NCBI GenBank assembly: GCA_030144725.1
Contig: JASKMD010000017.1
Location: 9,900,308-9,964,307, forward strand
Source: Haematococcus lacustris
Lineage: Eukaryota; Chlorophyta; Chlorophyceae; Chlamydomonadales; Haematococcaceae
Length of the DNA: 64,000 nt
Reading direction: 5' to 3'
Shown: piece after piece, positions 23,172-35,122 of the stretch
Layout: every line of letters starts with the position of its first letter
Numbering within the stretch: the first letter of the stretch is position 1
The notes under the pieces: generated by a model
Told to the model about the DNA's origin: nothing
Database searches by the model: none
The model's input: the letters and a program-made list of their open reading frames with translations, nothing else
Made by a program: the position numbers and the translations under genes

Positions 23172-24392
23172 GAGATGAGTTTGCTTCAGCCTCTGTCATG
23201 GTGGCGTCATAAGTACCATTGTGGCAATCACTCAGGCCCTCAGCAGCAGGACGCAGCTTTCCCTGCTGTGCCACTGGATGTTGTGGCTGCGCGCCCTCGC
23301 CCCTGCTGCCCTGTGTGGCCTGACGCATGGCTGGCTCTGGGGGCAGCAGCTGATGGCTGGCAGTGTCTGCAGCCTGCCCCTCCTCCGCATTGTATGACAA
23401 GCATAGCAGGAAGGTGGGTGACGGCACTTCCAGCATCGGGTTGCAGCAGAAGGCGCGCACAAAGCCCCGGGCGATCGTGGACTTGCCTAGTCAGCCATGG
23501 CATGCATGCAGGCAATGCAAGCGTGTGGCAATGACCAAGCAGGAGTCATGCTGGCTAGACATGTGCTGCATGCTGCATGCTAGCACTTCTCGTAGGTTAC
23601 CAATGCATTGCAGGCGGGGTCGCAAGGAGCCAGTGCCCCGCCCTCACCTGCCCCCAGCTCTCCTTTGAGGAGTACCACTGAGCCTGGGCTGCCACCCAGT
23701 GCCTCACACAGCATGCCACCAAACTCCTCCTGCTGCTCACTGCAGCCAGCCCAAAAGTGGAACCCAGGGGCGTGGCTGTCGGGCAGAGCGTTTTGAATGG
23801 CGGCAACCAGTGGACCTGCTCGGTCGCTGGTCAGCTGTGAGATAGGGGTGCCGTCTGCCTGTTGTGATGTGGGCGTTGACGGTGCAGCGTAGCAAGGGAT
23901 GAGCTGGAAGTGCAGTTGTGGGACGGTCTGGCCTGCAGGAGCTCCATTCTCCTGCACGATCCGCAGGCCTGCAAGCATGTAGCTCATGCATGATGTATTC
24001 CCACCACACAGCAATGCTGTTGAAGGCGCACCTGTGCAGCCGGTCGCTTTTTGGACAGCCCGGGCCAGAACTCCCAAGTCAGGGATGATGCCTTGTGCAA
24101 CATCGGGTGGCAACTCCTCTAGAATGGTCGCGGCAGCATGTTTGACAACCAGGAGGGCATGGCCGTGCGACTCTGGTTTCTGGCTCAGTATAGCGAAAGT
24201 AGCCGGCCTACTAAACAGCAGCAGTCCGGACTGCTGATGGTTGGAGACGCGCTCCAGCACATTGGGGTCGTGCCGTATGTGCGGCAAGTCTTTGCCCGAT
24301 GCGGCGGGGTGCACCATTTTACGCCTCTTGCTTCGTTCTTGCATATCAGCGTCACCGCATAGCGCCGCACTGTGCAGAAACACGACCTGCAT
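18739..24392 (-). CDS. Fused HIT - TsaE - TsaD protein (t6A tRNA modification)
   Basis: Ten exons: 24392-24032, 23968-23648, 23486-22793, 22424-21890, 21739-21569, 21469-21187, 20776-20691, 20285-19782, about 19319-19180 and 18931-18739. All introns are GT-AG and all phases agree, giving 1095 residues. Residues about 55-160 are a HIT domain (GQTVP, then QLHFQLIP at 138-145). Residues about 185-475 are TsaE, with P-loop GELGAGKST (223-231), VPSPTF (248-253), HHIDPYRL (405-412) and VEWPDR; a low-complexity insert of about 140 residues splits it. After a Gln-rich linker, TsaD runs from about 605 to 1095: ESSCDDT, the metal-binding HMEAH (716-720), LLVSGGHN, GESFDK, FSFSGLKTAV, VVAGGVAAN and CTDNGLMVAWTG. 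TsaD and TsaE act together in bacterial-type threonylcarbamoylation of tRNA A37. The TsaD resembles the mitochondrial/plastid Qri7/GCP1 type, so an organellar site is likely; no clear transit peptide was seen. Exon 9 could start at 19319 or 19310. Confidence 0.88.
20380..20589. repeat. (CCCAT)n pentanucleotide tract, ~42 copies, in an intron
   Basis: An almost perfect 5-bp repeat lying in the 405-bp intron between exons 7 and 8 of the HIT-TsaE-TsaD gene. The transcribed sense is GGGAT-rich. Long Gly-Trp-Asp and Ser-His-Pro frames across it are translations of the repeat, not genes. Confidence 0.98.
21055..21182. repeat. CCCTGCCCTC-type pyrimidine tandem repeat in an intron
   Basis: A 10-bp degenerate repeat (CCCTCCCCTA grading into CCCTCCCCTG) just inside the donor of the intron after exon 6 of the TsaD fusion gene. 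On the gene's strand it is G/A-rich. Confidence 0.85.
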
Positions 24393-25767
24393 GGCGCATC
24401 AACCCATGCTGTAGCAACCCCTAAATGTGCCCCCCGATTGTGCCTTGCAGTAATGACAAGCCTTCTCCGACCACCCGGAACCTGCCCTCCCACCCCCTCC
24501 CAGCCCCAGCCCCGCACTCCCACCCACTACCAGCCCCAGCCCCGCCCTCCCACCCCCTCCCACCCCTGCGCAACCCTTGCAGCCCCACCCCCTCCCAAGC
24601 CCAGCATAGCCTTCCCACCCCTTCCCACCCCCTTCAACCCCAGCATAGCCTTCCCACTCCCTTCAACCCCAGCCCCGCCCTCCCACCCCCCCTCCCAGCT
24701 GTCCTCCCACCCCCTCACTGCCCTCCCAACCCCGCCACCCACCTTTTCACCCCCTCACACCTTCTCACATCCCCTCACACCCCCTCACATCCCCTCCCAC
24801 CCCCTCCCAGCCCCGCCACTTCCTCCCAGCCCCGCCACCCCCTCCCAACCCCCTCCCACCCACGCTCTTCCACTCAATGGGCCGCAGCCGGTTGCGTGCT
24901 CATCTTCAAGCACTTGTAAAGCCACCAGCCGCAGCAAGGAGGGCTGACGGTATTGCTTTGGAGGTGCACGCCAGAAATGGGTTGTTGATGACCATGAGGG
25001 GCAGCATAGACTGGCAGCAGCATATGCTCTGGCCTACGATGGGCGCGATTACAGCCACACCACTGAGGAGCAGGCTCACAGTGGAGCTGGACACGAGCTC
25101 GCCACGCAAGCGAAGGGCGGGCGTGAGGCATCGGACCCAACCTGCCCAGCAAGGTAACACCTACACACCTACACACCATGTGAGGCCTTGCAGAGTTGCC
25201 AAATCATCAGTACTGCTCACGAAGGGGTCAACAACGCTCCAGCGTCGTGTATTTCCGTGCATGTGTAGAGGGGCGTTGTTACATCGGTCATGTAAGTCGA
25301 TGTAAGTGCCATGTAAGTCGATAAGGCTGCGCCGACTGTTCCTAACTGTGTGCAGGCTCTCCTAGGCCAGGTCGATCGCGGCGGTCTCCCGCGACGAGGC
25401 CCGCATAAGCAAGAACTGCATTAATTTGAATGCCAAGATTCGAGCCGCCATTGCACTCAGCAAACTGCACAGTCATTTCTGATACGAGTTGGACCGCATA
25501 GCTGACAGATTCGTCTATCCGGGGACGTGCGATACATAAATAGAAACTACGTGGCTGAGACGCGGCGTCGTTTTGATTACCAGGGGTAAGTTTTCTGTTA
25601 GTTGAGAACACCTGACTTAGGCAATGATCACGCTGCTTGTGCCTGATTACAACTCGTGCTTTGTTTTGGTGTATCATGAGTTCTGTAGGGGAAGAAAGTT
25701 GTAATGGCGATGAAAACAAAACAGGAAAACAGGATGCGAGAAAAATAAACAAGCAATCAGTGTATCG
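24393..25767. other. Divergent intergenic region between the fusion gene and RAE1
   Basis: 24470-24870 is a pyrimidine-rich low-complexity block (CCTCCCACCCC units). About 24890-25155 on the plus strand is open and ends at a good GTAACA donor (PRKRRAGVRHRTQPAQQ), so it could be an exon of an unrecognised gene or a gene fragment. 25160-25767 shows nothing coding and presumably holds the RAE1 promoter. Confidence 0.35.
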
Positions 25768-27140
25768 ATGTTCGGTGTGGCAGCTCCTAAGGCCAACTAC
25801 AATCCCAACTCCGATGTGGAAGTCGCAGTGCCGGCCGATCTCGACGGCATTTCAAGCGTGCGATGGAGCCCCACTGCCAACTTTCTAGCAGCAAGTAGTT
25901 GGAATCATAGCGTGTACGTGTGGGACATTCAGCCCACTGGTCAGACAGTCCCCAAGGCCCAGAATAAGGACCACACGCAGCCAGTGCTCTGTACAGCCTG
26001 GAACCAAGATGGCAGCCAGCTCTTTACGGGGGGGTGCGACAAGTCAGTCCGGCTGTGGAACCTGGCCACCAACCAAAGCCAGCAGGTTCGTGCTTGCGAC
26101 GTTCGTCCATTGCATTCGCATCGCATGTGTTGCACTGCAGACGGCATCCAGACGCAGTGGGGTTTGTTGTGCAGGTTGCCCAGCATGATGCACCAGTCGC
26201 GCACTGCTTCCACGTCCCCAGCATGAACATGCTGGTCACTGGCAGCTGGGACAAGACCATGAAGTTCTGGGATTGCCGCACCCCCACAGCTGCCCACTCT
26301 CAGACTCTACCAGAGCGCATTTATGCAATGGATGTCAACTATCCGCTGGCAGTCTTAGGCACTGCAGATCGCAACCTCATCATTTACGACCTTACCAAGC
26401 CACAGGCCGCCTTCAAGACGCTGCAGTCCCCTTTGAAATGGCAGACGCGTTGTGTGGCGTGCTTCCCAGACAAGCAGGGCTACCTAGTGGGCAGCATAGA
26501 AGGTCGAGTGGCAGTGCAGCATGTCGACGATGCTGTGGCCACCACTAAGAACTTCACCTTCAAATGCCACAGAGATGGCAATGACATCTATGCAGTCAAC
26601 TCCATCCAGTTCCATCCAGCCTACGGCACCTTCGTCACTGCTGGGTCAGACGGCACCTACAACTTCTGGGACAAGGACAGCAAGCAGCGCTTGAAGGCCA
26701 TGGCCAAGTGCACATACCCCAACGGCCCTGCCCCCATTCCCTGCAGCAGCTTCAACAAGGATGGCAGCTTGTACGCGTATGCTGTGAGCTACGACTGGAG
26801 CAGGGGCTACAGCGACTATCAGCCCCAGCAGATGAAGAACACCATCCTCCTGCACCAGGTAGGAGCAGTGGCACGCAGCAGTCTGGTATGCAGCAGCAAC
26901 ATGTGCTGCGCCAATGTATGCTAGGGACACCTGGCAGCACTAGGGACACCTTTTCCTAGCTGGGCCGCTGCACTGTGAAGTAGACAGCGCCGCGTTGCCT
27001 TGATCTTGCTGTGCCCAGCTTGTCACTAGCTGGTGGGACGCTGACAACGGAGGTGTGATGCTGTGATGCCTGCACAGGTCAAGGAGGATGAAGTGAAGGC
27101 CAAGCCCAAGGCAGCCACTTCTGTTGCCGGCAGGAAGTGA
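25768..27140 (+). CDS. RAE1: mRNA export factor RAE1/Gle2 (WD40 protein)
   Basis: Nuclear-pore-associated WD40 beta-propeller that binds the GLEBS motif of Nup98 and acts in mRNA export and spindle function. Three exons, 25768-26085, 26175-26858 and 27078-27140, all phase 0, give 354 residues, the usual length. Family markers include the N-terminal DGISSVRWSP, WNHSVYVWDIQ, GGCDKSVRLWNL, GSWDKTMKFWDCR, ERIYAMDVNYPL, PLKWQTRCVACFPD, FKCHRDGNDIYAVNSI and the C-terminal SFNKDGSLYAYAVSYDWSRG. All of these are typical RAE1 positions. The short last exon encodes a Lys-rich tail. No defects were seen. The neighbour COQ5 is on the same strand but functionally unrelated. Confidence 0.95.
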
Positions 27141-27330
27141 ACAGCTAGGTGCAGGCCACCCATCTTTCCTGTGACAGCACTGGAGGGCAGCACATTGCTT
27201 TGGCTCAGGCTGATGATGAGGTGCATGGCTGCCTCACTCATGTGTTGACATGACTTGCTGTGTACCTGTACCTGGAGTTGTAGCTTTCAAGGTTACCAGG
27301 TGTGAAGGGTAGGAGGATGTATAGTGGAGA

Positions 27331-27335
27331 TGTAA
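27331..27335 (+). terminator. Possible polyadenylation signal of RAE1
   Basis: TGTAA about 190 bases downstream of the RAE1 stop codon; called on position and motif only. Confidence 0.4.
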
Positions 27336-27340
27336 AACCC

Positions 27341-27804
27341 TTGCAGGATATGCTTTGCATAAGGAGGTTTTGTGTCGGTGCTGCTTCCCTGAACCCCTGA
27401 AACAAGCAGCATAGGCAGCACCCTTGTCATGCCAAGTAGGGGAAACAACGCTGATGCCAGGTGCTGCACGTGCTACATGTGGACGTTGCAGTGCATGTGA
27501 CTGTCAGGCTTTCATGCCAAGTCCCTGACTGCTAGAGTGACGTTTGGTAGTGAAAGTGTAGGTATGAACCACTTGCAAAGGTAAACCAATGGTAGGCTGT
27601 TAATCTGGAAGCCCCAAAGTTTCCAAGTCAGATGCCAGCAGCATGGGGAGGGTACATGATGATGCTAGAAGTATGCTGCCTCAGGGGAGTGGCCGTTGCA
27701 GGCTCAGGGCAGACAGGGAGCAGGGTCATGGACTTCTAACTGCATGGTGGTAATCTTCCTGTTCGAACACTCACAGCACAGATAAGCCCAGCCGTGGCAA
27801 CCTA
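27341..27804. other. Gap between RAE1 and the MITE, nothing recognised
   Basis: No coding exon, repeat array or RNA gene was recognised here. It should contain the 3' flank of RAE1 and upstream control sequence of COQ5. Confidence 0.4.
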
Positions 27805-27812
27805 GCTGTGGC

Positions 27813-28252
27813 CAGTGATGGGTAGTACAAGATACGTGTATCGATACCGATACGTATTTTTTGTATAATACCAAAATACACGTATCGTATTAAAAAATAC
27901 AAGTGCCGGCCGGCAAGTTGCGTGGATGCCTTCGATGCAGCTGCTGGTTGCTGCCACAACTAGAGTCCGCGCTAAAGGCATGCCGCGCGGGCTAAAGCCA
28001 TCGGCCTGCTCCCGGAGCAGTCGGTCGTATGTGCCGGTTATACATGCAAGAACATCAGAGTTGGGAGGCCCTGACTTTCCAACGTCGCCGTGCTGCCCAG
28101 ACATCAAGGACAGGCTGCAGACTGGCTGCGCTGCTCCTTTCACGCGTGACATGTTGCCTCTGTATCGCTGTATTGTATCGATACAAAAAATACACGTTTT
28201 TTCTTGTATTTTCTTGTATTTCCTGTATCGATACACGTATTACCCATCACTG
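27813..28252. mobile_element. hAT-type MITE, 440 bp, AT-rich ends
   Basis: Terminal inverted repeats start CAGTGATGGGTA and continue into AT-rich stretches containing GTATCGATAC on both sides. Flanking 8-bp direct duplications GCTGTGGC lie at 27805-27812 and 28253-28260. The 8-bp duplication and CAG...CTG termini are typical of the hAT superfamily. The interior (about 27905-28160) is GC-rich, carries no intact transposase, and may be acquired DNA. The element ends 12 bases before the COQ5 start codon. Confidence 0.92.
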
Positions 28253-28264
28253 GCTGTGGCACTC

Positions 28265-30921
<2,657 letters not shown>

Positions 30922-31422
30922 GCCCTATGGCATTACCATTTGCTGCCAGCCAGGCCGGTGACTAGCGCAGCCTGGCTACAGCGGTGCCGAGACTGCTCTG
31001 TGGCAGGGTCGCCAGCACAGCTTGGGTGCTGGCAACGGCTACAGCTGTGAGGCTGACGGCCACACTGTCTTGGCAGAGGCACTGGGCGCTAGGGTGTGTG
31101 GGTGAACAAGCGAGGCGGACGAGGTGCTGGAGGTCAGACCCTCCCAACTGCCAGTGGAGGGCCGCTGTGCGCTTGCTCGTAGAGAGGTGCTGAGAGCAGG
31201 CATGGAGCCCGACTGGCGACCACGCAGCCAAATGGCTGACGACTGTGGCGTTATAAACCACCATGTGCATGAACGGTACTGCCACGGCGGACAAGTGGCA
31301 CGGAAGATATGAAGCACTGGTCGGATCAGGGCTTGGAGGGGTAGAGCAGCCTGCTCTTTTCAAATCACCTTGACTGATCAACGGCATGATGATGTGGCTT
31401 ACACCGCTTAAGCCGTCAGCCG
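30922..31422. other. COQ5 3' flank and LINE 3' tail
   Basis: No coding exon recognised. The part nearest 31422 is presumably the 3' untranslated end of the LINE fragment that follows; a clear poly(A) tail or target duplication was not found. Confidence 0.35.
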
Positions 31423-31933
31423 TTAGGCTGCTAGGCCGCCCTCCCCCTCTAGGGGTTCGGGACTTTCTGTAACGCACTTCAAAGCAAGGTGCACAAACAA
31501 AGGTGCACATGGGCTCAACATGAAGTCATGCAAATTCTCATTATTGTTCTGTAAAGTCATGGCAAACTCCGGCTGGTCCCTGATGGAACTCGTGGCAGTG
31601 CACTCAAAGATGAAATGCATGGCGTCATCCACTACCCCCTCTGTGCATCTGGTGCATGTGCGATCAATGAAAGTTACCCCCTCAAACCGAGCCTTCTCCA
31701 CCCCCAGACCACTGTTGCCTAACCTGAACCTAGTCAAGCTCGTGCGAACTTCTGTAGATAGTTGTCTGTTAAGCAGGTGTGGTGCCATGTGATTGATGCC
31801 AATGCCGTCCCCATGCTTGAACCATGCAGCATACGAACATCTCTCCCGATGCACCGTCTCAGGCAATCTAGGGTCTCCCTCAAACCCAACCCAACGCCTC
31901 CCCCACCTCTCGAGCCACTTCACTTCCATAGCC
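31423..31933 (-). pseudogene. LINE reverse-transcriptase polyprotein, 3' part (after the CACTA insertion)
   Basis: Open frame of about 168 codons with the C-terminal zinc-finger region of non-LTR retrotransposons: RTSLTRFRLGNSGLG, then CTRCTEGVVDDAMHFIFEC (C-x2-C...H-x4-C). It is the downstream continuation of the segment at 42789-43531. The two are separated by the CACTA element, and joining the flanks after removing one TTG target copy keeps the same reading frame (…GTK|AMEVKW…). Confidence 0.85.
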
Positions 31934-31936
31934 TTG

Positions 31937-32190
31937 CCCTACACCAGGGGTACATGAGTTAAACGGCTAGTTTAGGCGTTTAACTGCCTAAACTGCTCGG
32001 TGAACGACGACGTATTTAAGCCAGGAGTTAAACTGAATCAGGCCGGGGTTTACCGAGGGGCTCGCCATACCAAGTTTAACCATGGCATCCGGTTTAACTC
32101 GTAGTTGAACTCCTGCTAAACTAGTTTTAGTCGAGGTGAACGACATGTTGAACCAGCAGGTAAACGACATGGTAAACTAGCATAAACTGG
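31937..32190. repeat. CACTA left subterminal repeat region
   Basis: Dense copies of GTTTAAC, TTAAACT and TAGTTTA in both orientations, interspersed with GGTGAACGACGACG and GTGAACGACATG. The matching right-end region is 42670-42785. The next 200 bp (32190-32395) recur in the solo end at 55413-55956. Confidence 0.8.
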
Positions 32191-32499
32191 CATCTCCCAG
32201 CCTAGATTGTATGTGACAAGGCACAATCACAAGGCTACAGCAAACTCCTGTGTGTTTGAACGTGCGCAATGCTGCACCCAGCTGCTCACAGCTGCCCTCC
32301 AACTGGCTGTTGCCCATGTGTGGCTGTTGCTGAGTAGCTGTTCCAAGGCTGTTCCAAGCTGCTCCAAAGCTCAAATGAAGCTTCCCCATACTTCCTGCAG
32401 AAAGGGCAAGTCACTACATTGTGTCCCTACTTTCCCCCGCCTACACACCCAACAAACATGTAGCATACGCTCACGACATGATGAATGCTATTGGCTCAC

Positions 32500-33755
32500 T
32501 CACCCAGGTGACTATGCAGGTCGGTGCCTTCTCTTTCTCTTGGTTGCACCAAGTTTAGCATTGGCACGGTCCTCAGCTGCATGATTAGCACAAGCATTGG
32601 CAACTTCAGTATGACAGTGGGCACGAGCAACAAGCCATGCAACGAACCTATACGCACACCTGCAGCCATCTCTCCTTGCACCTCATCTCCTGATGGTGTT
32701 GATGGAGCTACAGAGGCGCGTCTATCCTTGCCTGCGACAACAGAGTTGCAATGGGTCGTTGTCCTGCGCCACACAATAGGGATTAACACACATAGAATAC
32801 GGAAGGCATGTACCAAACACATGTAGCAAATGCCAAACATACCTGTTATGGCCTTCACTGGGGTAGCTTGCTCTGCATCTGCGCAAACAACAGCAGCATG
32901 AGTGGGCAATGCAAAGCCATATACAGGTGATGAGCTATGTTTGGATTAAGCATGTGCAAGTGGCAGCACCTTTGCAAGACGGCGATTTGCTCTGCTTGAT
33001 GGCGTTCTCCGCCTTTGTCTTTATCCACTGCAGAAACATTGCTCGCGCTGTGGCGTCCAGATGTGGCTTTGCTCCGTTCCCTGGAAGGAAAATGCTGTCG
33101 AGCTTGCCCCCGTACTCCGCTGCATGGCGCTGCCTCGAGTCTGCTACCATCCCACCCACGGCTTCCAGCACATCCTTCACAACCGCAGACAGTACAGCCT
33201 CGCCAGCCGAAGTTGGCTGGTTGAACTCTTGCGCCTTTCCCTTTGACAGAAAAAGAGGCTTAATGCCTTGAACGACGGAGGCTCCGTTGGCCACCGACGT
33301 GACCACATGTTGTAGGGCCGCTGTGATGAGTCTTTCTGGCCTTCGCCCTTGCTTGGTAGGGCCACCTGCAGCCGTGACCGCCGATGCGGCTTGGGGGCAT
33401 GGAGCAGCTCTGCGATTGAACATGTTGCATGTCGAATTTGTTTCATCGCTGTTGACTGAGCAGTACACTTGCTTACTGACATTCTCTTCACCGCTCGGAC
33501 GAATGCTTCCGCTTCCAGTTCGTCAATGTCCCAGGTGGCCCCGTTCGCGGACGCCACGGCCGAAACCATCTGTTGCTGAATTACAATTGCGTCCATCTCC
33601 AAGAACAGCTCTAGTCGAACAGGTCCAGACAGTCTAAAAGAGTAGGCACAGGCCTCGATTGCTGCGAACTCTAAACTCTTGTCGTCGTCAACGCCAAGGT
33701 CGGCTGCAATGCGCATGGGTAGAGGCAAGGTAGAGGAGCCACAGCAGAAGGGCAA
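32500..33755 (-). CDS. Second coding region of the CACTA element, function unknown
   Basis: Two overlapping minus-strand frames, 33755-33177 and 33468-32935, plus a shorter frame at 32909-32496. The first starts MRIAADLGVDDDKSLEFAAIEACAY in spirit and is acidic and Leu-rich. The second contains ALQHVVTSVANGASVVQGI and a Lys-rich end. They probably represent exons of one protein whose junctions I could not fix; simple joining near 33460 does not keep frame. By position this could correspond to the DNA-binding TnpA-like product of En/Spm elements, but no motif proves it. Confidence 0.35.
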
Positions 33756-33896
33756 GGAGGTAGGAGTGGGAGGGGAGGGTGAGGGTAGCGTTGTAGTCTG
33801 TGACTGTTACAAGAGCACCATAATGTGGCAGTAAAGACAAAGCGGTCAGCAACAGTGCATGTAAGCCACTGAGCCCTGCATGTGCTACATGTGCAG

Positions 33897-34343
33897 GGTG
33901 GTGTGCAGCTGGCAGCAGACGTGGAGTACTTCTGCAACGTCATGAGCGCGCTGCAGGTGGGCCACACCTTTTGTCCCATGATTAAGGGGCCTGCTGTTTA
34001 GCTAGGCATGCCTTGTGGCCGGGAGCTGCACCCCTTGTGCCCTCTTACGCCAGTGCCCGGACAGCAGAGCCAAAGCACCCGTAGCTGAAAGGATGCGGTT
34101 GCTGAAGCCAATAACTGGGGTGTCAGGCGGCGCTTGAGCTATGAGGGGTCCGCCAGCCTGAGGTGGAAGCTCGGGTGTGCGCAGGTGGCGCCGCCGGTGG
34201 GGCTGTTGGCGGTGCAACTGTATGCGGGGCTGGCGGCTGAGCAGTTGCAAGACGCTTGGAAGGCAGCGGTTGCAGAGACACGGGAGGACGTCGCTGCCAT
34301 CCGTGCGATCGCGGGCTTGCGGCGCGTCAAGCTCGACACATAG
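33897..34343 (+). pseudogene. COG7: Captured fragment of host COG7 (3' end of gene)
   Basis: Two exons, 33897-33956 and 34185-34343, separated by a GT-AG intron and in phase. They read GGVQLAADVEYFCNVMSALQ then VAPPVGLLAVQLYAGLAAEQ and end GLRRVKLDT-stop. This matches the C-terminal end of subunit 7 of the conserved oligomeric Golgi (COG) complex, where a D-(I/V)-x-Y-x-x-N-V-x-x-A-L block precedes the final helices. Only the last about 72 residues are present, with an intron retained, so it was copied from genomic DNA, not mRNA. It lies inside the CACTA element on the strand opposite the transposase. Confidence 0.65.
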
Positions 34344-35122
34344 TGGCACGCCCACTGTGGATGCTCTTTCCTCCTTGCTTGGTGTGAATGCTTTGATAAG
34401 GCGCTTTTCTTCATCCGCCCGCCCTTGCCCGTTGAGCTTCCAGCGCTAAGGACAGGCGCCAAGGAGAGTCCATGTCTGGGATACCTCGCGAGTCTAGGAA
34501 CGCTAGGAGCGTGAGGTTACCCACAGGCAACACCCTGCTCCATGTTGACAGGGGAGTTGTTGCTGACAAGCGCTCACCTCCATTGATATTCTTGCACTTA
34601 CCTCCCCCCTTCCCCCTTCCCCCCCTCACCCCCCTCCCCCCTTCCCCCCTTCCCCGTTCCCATTGGCTTAGAGCCTGAAGTCACGGGCGGCGTCTCCCGT
34701 TCTTCGGTAGGCGCGCGGCCCCAACATTCAAAAAATGGCAGTAAACCGACCCCTGGTAGTAGGACGGCTGTAACTCTGCACTCACTGCGCCAAATTTAAT
34801 GCTAGCTGGCTCAGTATGTAGCTAACCCAGCCAGCTACCTTTCGCCCATCCAAAGTAAATATCCAGTCAGTAGGCCGTGCACAGCAAAGCATCAAAGTTA
34901 GTAATTCAAATTCGAGCCGGTTCGGGGCATGCAGTCATCGCTGCGACCACTCGCGCCGCTTAGGTTGCTCTACACGAGCATGCGCATCGGCAGAAGCAGT
35001 CGGATCGGAGAACGGTTGCGGAAATGTGGCACGAAGGCGGTTGGCAGGTGGTTGGGGGAGGTGGACGGTACAGCCTTTGTTGCGCACTTTACAACCTGAG
35101 TTGGCGCTGGGGGCCTGTCTAA

